DNA of 5,340 nucleotides, taken from the NCBI GenBank assembly GCA_002470165.1, contig DKNF01000213.1:1-5340 (forward strand). The letters run 5' to 3'. The notes under the pieces are model-generated. The model saw only the letters and a program-made list of their open reading frames with translations, was not told where the DNA came from and did not search any database. The DNA is from Betaproteobacteria bacterium UBA7395. GTDB lineage: Bacteria > Pseudomonadota > Gammaproteobacteria > Burkholderiales > Rhodocyclaceae. Positions 1 through 5,340 of this stretch are shown piece by piece (the first letter of the stretch is position 1; each line of letters begins with the position of its first letter). Both the position numbers and the translations under genes were made by a program.

Positions 1-635
1 CCGATCGCCACGGCGTGGTCGAGCAGGCGTTGGGGCGGCTGCGGATCGGCGCACAGCGCCGGCTTGCCGGCGCGGAAGATGCCGGCCTTCTCGAAGCCGA
101 TCGATTCGCGATCCGGCCCCAGCCAGTCGGTATGGTCGAGGGCCACGGTGGTGACGATGGAGACGTCGGGTTCGTAGGCGTTGACCGCATCAAGGCGACC
201 GCCCAGGCCGACTTCGAGCACCGCCGCCTCGACACCGGCGGCGGCGAAGACTTCCCAGGCGGCCAGCGTGCCGAATTCGAAATAGGTCAGGGCGACACCG
301 GTCGCCAACCGCGCAGCCTCAACCTTGGCGAAGGCGGCGCAGAGCGCGGCATCGTCGACCGGCACACCGTTCAGGCGGACGCGTTCGTTGTAGGCGAGGA
401 TGTGCGGCGAGGTGTAGCAGCCGACCTTGTAGCCGGCGCGATCGATGATGTTCTCGAGGTAGGCGCAGGTCGAGCCCTTGCCATTGGTGCCGCCGACGAC
501 GATCACCGGGCAGTGCTGGACCTGGCCGAGCGCCGCCTTGACCTGGCGGATGCGTTCCAGGCCGAGCTCGATGCCGGCCTGCCCCTTCGGATGCAGGCCT
601 TCGAGATGGACCAGCCAGTCGGCGAGAGTCTTCAA
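1..635 (-). CDS. folC: Bifunctional dihydrofolate synthase/folylpolyglutamate synthase, N-terminal half (3' end outside window)
   Basis: FolC is a cytosolic Mur-ligase-like enzyme that joins glutamate to dihydropteroate and then extends the polyglutamate tail of folates, using ATP. The 211 codons visible contain the ATP-binding P-loop GTNGKGST (residues about 49-56), the TSPH motif (75-78), the segment [13 protein letters not shown] (140-152), LDHTDWLG (166-173) and FEKAGIFR (181-188), whose lysine corresponds to the carbamylated Lys of characterised FolC. These are in the family order, and about half of the usual 420-430 residues is present. I place the start at TTG 635-633 because the frame has no nearby ATG and the next residues ([15 protein letters not shown]) match the usual FolC N-terminus. 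This TTG overlaps the accD stop by 4 nt (TTGA). No Shine-Dalgarno sequence is evident, so translation probably depends on ribosomes finishing accD. Identity is very secure; the exact start is less so. Confidence 0.95.
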   Translation of the reverse strand, partial: MKTLADWLVHLEGLHPKGQAGIELGLERIRQVKAALGQVQHCPVIVVGGTNGKGSTCAYLENIIDRAGYKVGCYTSPHILAYNERVRLNGVPVDDAALCAAFAKVEAARLATGVALTYFEFGTLAAWEVFAAAGVEAAVLEVGLGGRLDAVNAYEPDVSIVTTVALDHTDWLGPDRESIGFEKAGIFRAGKPALCADPQPPQRLLDHAVAI

Positions 636-1504
636 GCGACGGCCGGCTGGTTGAGCAGCAGCGCCAGCGTCCGCGCGACCTGGTCGCGCATTTCGCGGCG
701 ATCGACGATCATGTCGATGGCGCCCTTGTCGAGCAGGAACTCGGCACGCTGGAAGCCTTCCGGCAGCTTCTCGCGCACCGTCTGCTCGATGACGCGCGGG
801 CCGGCGAAGCCGATCAGCGCATTCGGCTCGGCGATGACGACGTCGCCGACGAAGGCGAACGAGGCCGAAACGCCGCCCATGGTCGGGTCGGTCAGGATGG
901 AGATGAACGGCTGGCCGACCTGCGACAGGCGGGTCAGCGCCGCCGTCGTCTTGGCCATCTGCATCAGCGAGAACAGGCCTTCCTGCATGCGCGCACCGCC
1001 GGAAGCGGCAACGCAGATGAACGGCGTCTTCTGCTCGATCGCGACGTTGACCCCGCGCACGAAACGCTCGCCGAGCACCGAACCCATCGAACCGCCCATG
1101 AAGTCGAATTCAAAGGCAGCGGCAACCGCCGGAATGTTCTTGATCGCCCCCTGCATGACCACCAGCGAATCGCTTTCGCCGGTATCGCGGTTGGCATCCA
1201 TCAGGCGATCCGGGTACTTTTTCGAATCCTTGAACTTGAGGCTGTCCACCGGCACCACCTCGGCACCGATCTCGAAGCGGCCTTCCGGATCGAGCAGCAG
1301 GTCGAGGCGCTGGCGGGCATTGATGCGGTGGTGATGACCGCACTTCGGGCAGACCTGCAGGTTGTTCTGCAGATCGGTCGCGTAGAGCACCGCCTCGCAG
1401 GCCGGGCACTTGCTCCACAGGCCTTCGGGCAGATTGCCGCGGCGCTGCTGGGCGCCCTGTTCGCGCTTGATCTTCGGGGGTAGCAGTTTGGTCAGCCAGC
1501 TCAT
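632..1504 (-). CDS. accD: Acetyl-CoA carboxylase carboxyltransferase subunit beta
   Basis: AccD pairs with AccA to form the carboxyltransferase that moves CO2 from carboxybiotin on AccB to acetyl-CoA, giving malonyl-CoA, the committed step of fatty acid synthesis in the cytosol. The 290-residue product has the normal length. It shows the N-terminal four-cysteine zinc ribbon of bacterial AccD (Cys33, Cys36, Cys52, Cys55, preceded by LWSKC). A crotonase-like carboxyltransferase domain follows, with [10 protein letters not shown] (about 167-176) and [12 protein letters not shown] (206-217), then [11 protein letters not shown] near the C-terminus. The ATG at 1504 is supported by a strong ribosome site, GAGGTGA, 5 nt upstream, inside the end of trpA. 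The ATG overlaps the trpA stop as ATGA, so accD is co-transcribed with trpBA and probably partly coupled to it. The adjoining accD-folC pair is common in proteobacteria. Nothing is missing or broken. Confidence 0.98.
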   Translation of the reverse strand: MSWLTKLLPPKIKREQGAQQRRGNLPEGLWSKCPACEAVLYATDLQNNLQVCPKCGHHHRINARQRLDLLLDPEGRFEIGAEVVPVDSLKFKDSKKYPDRLMDANRDTGESDSLVVMQGAIKNIPAVAAAFEFDFMGGSMGSVLGERFVRGVNVAIEQKTPFICVAASGGARMQEGLFSLMQMAKTTAALTRLSQVGQPFISILTDPTMGGVSASFAFVGDVVIAEPNALIGFAGPRVIEQTVREKLPEGFQRAEFLLDKGAIDMIVDRREMRDQVARTLALLLNQPAVA

Positions 1505-2307
1505 TTCTTCACCTCATCCACACCGCGACGAATCTCTGCAACCAGCGCCTTGACGTTGGCACAGGCAGTTCCCGCGGTTGATTTCTCGATCTCTTCGATA
1601 ATCCGGCTGCCGACGACGACGGCATCGGCAAACGCGGCGATGCGCGCGGCGGTGGCCGCGTCGCGGATGCCGAAGCCGACACCGACCGGCAGACCGGTCT
1701 GTTCGCGGATCAGCGGCAGCTTCTGCGCCACCGCCTCCACATTCAGCGCGCCGGAACCGGTCACGCCGGCCAGCGACACGTAATAGACATAACCGCTGGC
1801 GATCTTCGCCGTGTGAGCGATGCGCTCGGCGCTGGAAGTCGGCGCGATCAGGAAGATCGGATCCATGCCCTGCGCCTTCATCGCCGCGCCGAATTTCTCC
1901 GCCTCTTCCGGCGGATAATCGACCACCAGCACGCCATCGACGCCCGATTGCGCGGCCTTCTCGGCGAACGTCGTCAGGCCCATGGCTTCGATCGGATTGG
2001 CGTAGCCCATCAGCACCACCGGCGTCTTATCGTCCTCGGTGCGGAAGCGGGTCACCAGTTGCAGCACCTTGCGCAGGCTCATGCCCTTGGCCAGCGCCCG
2101 CTCGGAAGCGCGCTGGATGGTCGGGCCGTCGGCCATCGGGTCGGAGAAAGGTACCCCCAGCTCGATGATGTCGGCGCCGGCCTCGACCAGCGCGTGCATC
2201 AGCGGCACAGTCAGGTCGGCGTCGGGATCGCCGGCGGTGATGAAAGGAATCAGCGCCTTGCGGCCCTCGCCATTGAGGCGTGCGAAAGTTTTTTGAATGC
2301 GCGACAT
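1501..2307 (-). CDS. trpA: Tryptophan synthase alpha chain
   Basis: TrpA is the alpha subunit of the alpha2beta2 tryptophan synthase. It cleaves indole-3-glycerol phosphate to indole and glyceraldehyde 3-phosphate, and the indole passes through a tunnel to TrpB. The 268-residue TIM barrel has the family's usual length. The catalytic pair falls at Glu49 (in [11 protein letters not shown]) and Asp60 (in [10 protein letters not shown]), the same numbers as in the enteric enzyme. The phosphate-binding loops are seen as GVTGSGA (about 180-186), GVGFGIR (208-214) and VVGSRI (230-235). The start ATG at 2307 shares its A with the trpB stop (TGATG). With no strong Shine-Dalgarno sequence visible, it is likely translated by ribosomes reinitiating after trpB, which would favour equal amounts of the two subunits. 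Its stop overlaps accD. Confidence 0.99.
   Translation of the reverse strand: MSRIQKTFARLNGEGRKALIPFITAGDPDADLTVPLMHALVEAGADIIELGVPFSDPMADGPTIQRASERALAKGMSLRKVLQLVTRFRTEDDKTPVVLMGYANPIEAMGLTTFAEKAAQSGVDGVLVVDYPPEEAEKFGAAMKAQGMDPIFLIAPTSSAERIAHTAKIASGYVYYVSLAGVTGSGALNVEAVAQKLPLIREQTGLPVGVGFGIRDAATAARIAAFADAVVVGSRIIEEIEKSTAGTACANVKALVAEIRRGVDEVKK
1510..1515 (-). promoter_or_regulatory. Ribosome binding site of accD inside trpA
   Basis: On the minus strand GAGGTG (followed by A) lies 5 nt before the accD ATG at 1504-1502. It closely matches the complement of the 16S rRNA 3' end. It sits in the last codons of trpA, so accD can recruit its own ribosomes even though its start codon overlaps the trpA stop. 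This could let AccD be made in amounts different from TrpA. Confidence 0.75.
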
Positions 2308-3512
2308 CAGAATACGATCCCGGATTTCTCGGCCACGGTGTGCATGTCCTTGTCACCCCGGCCGGAGAGGTTGACCAGCAGAATCTTGTCCTTGGCCAGT
2401 GTCGGCGCCAGCTTCATCGCGTAGGCGATGGCGTGGCTCGACTCCAGCGCCGGGATGATGCCTTCCAGGCGGCACAGGTCGTGGAAGGCCTTGAGCGCCT
2501 CGTCGTCCTTGATCGGCTGGTATTCGGCGCGACCGATGTCCTTCAGCCAGGCGTGTTCCGGGCCGACACCGGGATAGTCGAGGCCGGCCGAGACCGAATG
2601 CGTCTCGATGATCTGGCCGTCTTCGTTCTGCAGCAGGTAGGTGCGGTTGCCGTGCAGCACGCCGGGCACGCCGGCGGTCAGCGAAGCCGCGTGCATGCCG
2701 GTCTCAATGCCGGAACCGGCGGCTTCGACACCGATCAGGCGGACATCCGGCACATCGATGTAAGGATAGAAAATACCCATCGCGTTGGAACCGCCGCCAA
2801 CCGCGGCGATCACCGCATCCGGCTGGCGCCCGGCCATTTCCGGCATCTGTTCGAGGCATTCCTCGCCGATGATCTTCTGGAAGTCGCGCACCAGCATCGG
2901 GTAGGGGTGGGGGCCGGCAACCGTGCCGATGATGTAGAAGGTATTGTGGATATTGGTGACCCAGTCGCGCATCGCTTCGTTGAGCGCGTCCTTGAGCGTC
3001 TTCGAGCCGGATTCGACCGGCACCACGGTAGCGCCGAGCAGCTTCATGCGATAGACGTTGGCCGCCTGGCGACGCACGTCCTCGCTGCCCATGTAGACGA
3101 CGCACTCGAAGCCGTAGCGGGCGGCCACCGTGGCGGTGGCGACGCCGTGCTGACCGGCGCCGGTCTCGGCGATGACGCGCGGTTTGCCCATGCGCTTGGC
3201 GAGCAGGGCCTGGCCGATGCAGTTGTTCACCTTGTGCGCGCCGGTATGGTTGAGGTCCTCGCGCTTGAGGTAGATCTGGGCGCCGCCGCAGACCTCGGAC
3301 AGGCGCTTGGCGTGGTAGATCGGCGACGGACGGCCGACGAAATGCTTGAGTTCGTACTCGTACTCGGCGCGGAAGGCCGGGTCGGCCTGGGCGGCGGCGT
3401 AGGCGGCCTTCAGTTCATCGAGCGCGCCGAACAGCGTTTCGGCAACGAAGACGCCACCGTAGGGACCGAAATGGCCGCTGGCATCGGGAAAACTGTAATG
3501 CGATTGGGACAT
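2307..3512 (-). CDS. trpB: Tryptophan synthase beta chain
   Basis: TrpB is the PLP-dependent beta subunit that condenses indole with L-serine to give L-tryptophan. The 401-residue product is full length for the TrpB1 type. The N-terminus ([13 protein letters not shown], about 15-27) is typical. HTGAHKVNN (89-97) carries the PLP Schiff-base lysine at Lys94, and AETGAGQHG (115-123) carries the catalytic glutamate at Glu116. GGGSNAMG (239-246) binds the cofactor phosphate. NLSGRGDKD lies near the C-terminus. The ATG at 3512 is chosen because AGGAG stands 7 nt upstream and the encoded N-terminus fits the family. Unlike its neighbours, trpB does not overlap the gene before it. A 122-bp leader with potential RNA structure separates it from trpF, making it the natural control point for trpBA and perhaps accD. 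Confidence 0.99.
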   Translation of the reverse strand: MSQSHYSFPDASGHFGPYGGVFVAETLFGALDELKAAYAAAQADPAFRAEYEYELKHFVGRPSPIYHAKRLSEVCGGAQIYLKREDLNHTGAHKVNNCIGQALLAKRMGKPRVIAETGAGQHGVATATVAARYGFECVVYMGSEDVRRQAANVYRMKLLGATVVPVESGSKTLKDALNEAMRDWVTNIHNTFYIIGTVAGPHPYPMLVRDFQKIIGEECLEQMPEMAGRQPDAVIAAVGGGSNAMGIFYPYIDVPDVRLIGVEAAGSGIETGMHAASLTAGVPGVLHGNRTYLLQNEDGQIIETHSVSAGLDYPGVGPEHAWLKDIGRAEYQPIKDDEALKAFHDLCRLEGIIPALESSHAIAYAMKLAPTLAKDKILLVNLSGRGDKDMHTVAEKSGIVF

Positions 3513-3519
3513 GGCGAAA

Positions 3520-3524
3520 CTCCT
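3520..3524 (-). promoter_or_regulatory. Ribosome binding site of trpB
   Basis: Read on the minus strand, AGGAG lies 7 nt before the trpB ATG at 3512-3510. It is one of the two clear Shine-Dalgarno sequences in front of the known genes here, the other being that of accD. It supports the 401-residue start. The spacer and the A of the ATG form the 7-mer TTCGCCA, which is complementary to an upstream leader segment (3572-3578), so access to this site could be controlled by RNA folding. Confidence 0.8.
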
Positions 3525-3536
3525 GGAAAATGGGTG

Positions 3537-3561
3537 AACGGGAACTGGCGAAGGTCCCGTT
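3537..3561 (-). promoter_or_regulatory. Alternative leader hairpin competing with the main stem-loop
   Basis: On the minus-strand RNA, AACGGGA (3561-3555) pairs with UCCCGUU (3543-3537) for 7 bp around an 11-nt loop. It uses bases 3555-3558 of the main stem-loop, and its own loop holds the 3' arm of that stem, so the two folds largely exclude each other. It ends 12 nt before the trpB ribosome site. Only four U residues occur downstream, some way from the stem, so terminator function is unlikely. Mutually exclusive hairpins are a feature of attenuators and riboswitch-like leaders, but this one is unproven. Confidence 0.35.
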
Positions 3562-3579
3562 TCAGGGATGGTTCGCCAG
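3545..3579 (-). promoter_or_regulatory. Stem-loop in the trpF-trpB leader
   Basis: On the minus-strand RNA, CUGGCGAA (3579-3572) can pair with UUCGCCAG (3552-3545), giving a perfect 8-bp outer stem. After a small asymmetric internal loop (CCA against CC), UCCC (3568-3565) pairs with GGGA (3558-3555), closing a 6-nt loop. The loop holds the stop codon of the small leader frame at 3562-3627. No run of U follows the stem, so it is not a canonical intrinsic terminator. It may be a regulatory fold, a processing site or a pause site. The pairing is seen directly; the function is inferred. Confidence 0.45.
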
Positions 3580-3627
3580 GTGACGCCGCCAACAGGTTCG
3601 GGTGATACCGCCCACCGATTTCCGCAT
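3562..3627 (-). CDS. Possible 21-residue leader peptide upstream of trpB
   Basis: A 21-codon frame begins with ATG at 3627-3625 and ends with TGA at 3564-3562, between trpF and trpB. AGGAA (3636-3632) overlaps the trpF stop codon and puts an AGGA core 5 nt before the ATG, a good ribosome site. The peptide starts MRKSVGG, is basic, and contains one Trp at codon 13 in the context CWRRH, just upstream of the main leader stem-loop. Its stop lies in the loop of that structure. Classical trp leader peptides usually have two or more adjacent Trp codons, so a single one weakens the case. The frame could also be chance, since it forms the tail of a longer frame that crosses trpF out of phase. Confidence 0.3.
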   Translation of the reverse strand: MRKSVGGITRTCWRRHLANHP

Positions 3628-3634
3628 AACTTTC

Positions 3635-4270
3635 CTAAACTTCGCCGATCGCCGCATCGGCTGCCCGGACGGCAGCGACAAAAGCGGCGATCTTGTCGTG
3701 ATCCTTGATTCCCTTGCCCGCTTCGACACCCGACGAGACATCGACCGCCACCGGTCGCACCCGACGAATCGCGTCGCCGACATTGTCCGCGTGCAGCCCG
3801 CCGGAAAGCACCAGATGCCCTGGCAAACCCGGCGGAATCAGCGTCCAGTCGAACACGTGACCGCCACCGCCGTAGCCTTCGACAAAAGCATCGAGCAACA
3901 ATCCGCGCGCATCGGAATACGAGCGCGCGAATTCTACCAGATCGAGCCCCGGCCTCACGCGCGCCGCTCGCAGCCAGGGTCTGGCGAAGCTGCGGCAGAA
4001 CGCTGGCGTCTCGTCGCCGTGAAATTGGAGCAAATTGAGCGGCACCGAGGCGCAGGTCGCCCCAATTTCCTCGGCCGTGGCATTGACGAACAGGCCGACG
4101 ACATCGACGAAGGGCGGCACCCGGCGCGCCAGTTCGGCGGCCCGTTCCGGCGTCACGTAACGCGGGCTGGGCGGGTAGAAGACGAAACCGACGGCGTCGG
4201 CCCCGGCGGCGACGGCGGCATCGACATCGGCCTCACGCGTCAGGCCACAGATCTTGATGCGGGTTTTCAT
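3635..4270 (-). CDS. trpF: Phosphoribosylanthranilate isomerase
   Basis: TrpF converts N-(5'-phosphoribosyl)anthranilate to CdRP by an Amadori rearrangement, the third step from chorismate to tryptophan. The 211-residue TIM barrel has the usual length for a stand-alone, monofunctional enzyme. The catalytic cysteine is Cys8 in KICGLT and the catalytic aspartate is Asp127 in LLLDAF. Other family marks are [12 protein letters not shown] (28-39), LQFHGDE (81-87), [11 protein letters not shown] (132-142), [10 protein letters not shown] (155-164) and DVSSGVE (177-183). The ATG at 4270 overlaps the truA stop as ATGA, and no strong Shine-Dalgarno sequence precedes it, so translation is probably coupled to truA. 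The TrpC partner is not fused to it and is not in the window, consistent with the split trp genes of many proteobacteria. Confidence 0.98.
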   Translation of the reverse strand: MKTRIKICGLTREADVDAAVAAGADAVGFVFYPPSPRYVTPERAAELARRVPPFVDVVGLFVNATAEEIGATCASVPLNLLQFHGDETPAFCRSFARPWLRAARVRPGLDLVEFARSYSDARGLLLDAFVEGYGGGGHVFDWTLIPPGLPGHLVLSGGLHADNVGDAIRRVRPVAVDVSSGVEAGKGIKDHDKIAAFVAAVRAADAAIGEV

Positions 4271-5058
4271 GTCAGCAATCCATCGAGAAAGTCATCGGCC
4301 GGTTCGGGCAGCCCCCATTCCGGCGCATAAACCGGACCGCGAAAATACAGGCCGTCCGGTGAGAATGTCGGTGCCGCCTGCGTCCGGTCGCGCATCTGCA
4401 GCAGCGCGTCGACCCAGTCCGGCGACTGCGCGCCTTTGCCGACATGAACCAGCGTGCCGACCAGGTTGCGCACCATGTGATGCAGGAAGGCCGAGGCGGC
4501 AAAGTCGAAGACGAACATTGCCCCGTGCTGGCGCACCGAGGCGGCCGTCATCAGTTTGACCGGCGACTTGGCCTGGCATTGTGCAGCCCGGAAGGCCGAA
4601 AAATCGTGCTCGCCGAGCAATCGGGCGCAGGCATCCTGCATCGCTGCTAGGTCGAGCGGCAGGTGAAACCAGCCGACCCGTCCCTGCCACAGGCCGGGAC
4701 GCTGCGGCCGGTTGAGCAGCAGATAGCGGTAACGCCGCCCGTGCGCGGTAAAGCGGGCATGGAATTCGTCGCTCACCGGCTGCGCCCAGCGCACCGCAAC
4801 ACCGTCCGGCAGATGCGTATTGACACCGCGCACCCAGGCCGTCAGCGGCCGCTCGACCGGCGCGTCGAAATGCACGACCTGCTGCGTCGCATGCACGCCG
4901 GCATCGGTGCGCCCGGCCCCGCCGATCGTCACCGTCTCGCCGGAAAACGCCGTCACCGCCCGCTCGATCACCGCCTGCACGGAGGGGCCGTTGGCCTGCC
5001 GCTGCCAACCCACGAAGGGGCGGCCGTCATAATCGACTGTCAGCTTGTAGCGGGGCAT
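4267..5058 (-). CDS. truA: tRNA pseudouridine(38-40) synthase
   Basis: TruA isomerises uridines 38, 39 and 40 in the anticodon arm of many tRNAs to pseudouridine. The 263-residue product is of family length. It opens with YKLTVDYDGRPFVGWQRQ (about 4-21). It carries the catalytic aspartate at Asp52 in GRTDAGVHA, and has the RRYRYLLLNR segment in the middle and FLHHMVRNLVGTLVHVG in the C-terminal domain, all TruA marks. The ATG at 5058 gives the expected N-terminus, although no convincing ribosome site lies in the 29-bp gap before it. Its stop overlaps trpF by 4 nt, so truA likely leads the trpF message. A regulatory link through charging or modification of tRNA is tempting but is not shown by the sequence. 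Confidence 0.98.
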   Translation of the reverse strand: MPRYKLTVDYDGRPFVGWQRQANGPSVQAVIERAVTAFSGETVTIGGAGRTDAGVHATQQVVHFDAPVERPLTAWVRGVNTHLPDGVAVRWAQPVSDEFHARFTAHGRRYRYLLLNRPQRPGLWQGRVGWFHLPLDLAAMQDACARLLGEHDFSAFRAAQCQAKSPVKLMTAASVRQHGAMFVFDFAASAFLHHMVRNLVGTLVHVGKGAQSPDWVDALLQMRDRTQAAPTFSPDGLYFRGPVYAPEWGLPEPADDFLDGLLT

Positions 5059-5087
5059 GAACGGGGTCGGCTCGCCGGTTCTCGCGG

Positions 5088-5340
5088 TTATTCGAAGGCC
5101 TCGAAGGGCGTGGCGAAGGTGACCTCGATGGGCAGGGCGGAAACCGCCGCCTCGCTCAGCGCCAGCGCCTGGAAGGCCGCCCCCGCATAGGGGCCGGCGA
5201 CCTTTTTCGCAAGCTCCGCGTCGAAGCCGAAGCGCGGATAATAGGCCGGCGGTCCCAGCACCAGCACCAGATCCTCGCCCGCCTCGCGCAGGGCGTCGAT
5301 CCCGGCGCGGATCAGCGCCGCGCCGATGCCGCCGCGCTGG
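5088..5340 (-). CDS. GNAT family N-acetyltransferase, C-terminal part (5' end outside window)
   Basis: The last 83 residues of a minus-strand gene are visible, ending with TAA at 5090-5088. The window edge falls inside the acetyl-CoA pyrophosphate-binding motif: QRGGIGAALIRAG fits the Q/R-x-x-G-x-G/A signature of motif A. It is followed by LVLVLGPPAYYPRFGF, which resembles the G-x-P-x-YY-x-RFGF stretch of the YhbS-like (COG3153) GNAT group, and then a segment rich in Ala and Leu (GPYAGAAFQALAL). The substrate cannot be told; members of this group are mostly uncharacterised small-molecule or protein acetyltransferases. It lies 29 bp upstream of truA on the same strand, with no terminator between them, so it may share the transcript. 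The family call is strong and the subgroup call moderate. Confidence 0.85.
   Translation of the reverse strand, partial: QRGGIGAALIRAGIDALREAGEDLVLVLGPPAYYPRFGFDAELAKKVAGPYAGAAFQALALSEAAVSALPIEVTFATPFEAFE

Noticed and set aside
15..1334. A 439-codon open frame on the plus strand, opposite folC and accD.
   Set aside because: It is antisense to two certain genes with full sets of catalytic motifs. Its product is low in complexity, rich in Arg, Ala, Gly, Asp and later Ser, and matches no family I recognise. Long antisense frames are expected in GC-rich coding DNA.
1813..2424. Plus-strand frame opposite trpA, as well as others opposite trpF (3602-4330) and truA (4663-5190).
   Set aside because: All are antisense shadows of certain genes, with no domain, no convincing ribosome site and the typical Arg/His-rich composition.
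3545..3579. Intrinsic transcription terminator between trpF and trpB.
   Set aside because: The stem is strong, but the minus strand continues with TTCCCGTTCACC, not a U-run, so it does not meet the usual criterion. It is kept as a stem-loop of unknown role.
2280..3605. A 441-codon open frame on the plus strand covering trpB.
   Set aside because: It mirrors trpB almost exactly. The product is rich in His, Arg, Asp and Gly with no recognisable domain, as expected from the complement of GC-rich codons. trpB itself is unmistakable.
4292..5008. A 238-codon minus-strand frame inside truA in another phase.
   Set aside because: It is a frame-shifted shadow of truA, made of repeated Arg/Ala/Gly residues without a motif; the TruA frame has the catalytic GRTDAGVH.
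5059..5087. Promoter or terminator in the GNAT-truA gap.
   Set aside because: The gap is 29 bp and GC-rich. I see no -10/-35-like pair and only a 3-bp CGG/CCG hairpin, which is not meaningful.

Overview
The window is GC-rich and every convincing gene lies on the minus strand. It is a compact housekeeping cluster. In transcription order, from high to low coordinates, it holds: the 3' end of a GNAT-type N-acetyltransferase, truA (tRNA pseudouridine synthase), trpF, trpB, trpA, accD (acetyl-CoA carboxylase carboxyltransferase beta subunit), and the 5' half of folC. The order truA-trpF-trpB-trpA-accD-folC is a familiar arrangement in Betaproteobacteria. Together with the GC content and the protein sequences it suggests a betaproteobacterium, possibly of the Rhodocyclales (Dechloromonas/Azoarcus-like). 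The phylum-level call is firm; the order is a guess from memory of gene order and sequence feel.

Layout: 5088-5340 GNAT C-terminus (N-terminus outside the window); 5059-5087 a 29-bp gap; 4267-5058 truA; 3635-4270 trpF, overlapping truA by 4 nt; 3513-3634 a 122-bp intergenic leader, the only sizeable gap; 2307-3512 trpB; 1501-2307 trpA, sharing one base with trpB; 632-1504 accD, overlapping trpA by 4 nt; 1-635 folC, starting with TTG inside the accD stop and running off the left edge. No tRNA, rRNA, mobile element, CRISPR array or clear promoter was seen.

Three of the genes act in tryptophan synthesis. TrpF isomerises phosphoribosylanthranilate, and TrpA and TrpB form the alpha2beta2 tryptophan synthase that makes tryptophan from indole-3-glycerol phosphate and serine. 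AccD commits carbon to fatty acids, FolC charges folates with glutamate, and TruA modifies tRNA anticodon arms. The stop/start overlaps predict one polycistronic mRNA with translational coupling, most tightly at trpB/trpA, whose products assemble 1:1.

The most interesting signal is the 122-bp trpF-trpB leader. It holds a 21-codon reading frame with its own Shine-Dalgarno-like sequence and one Trp codon. It also holds a strong stem-loop around that frame's stop codon, and a set of alternative pairings that exclude this stem-loop. One of these alternatives would cover the trpB start codon. This looks like a possible riboregulator of trpBA, but it rests only on pairing by eye. The rest of the window is ordinary core metabolism.
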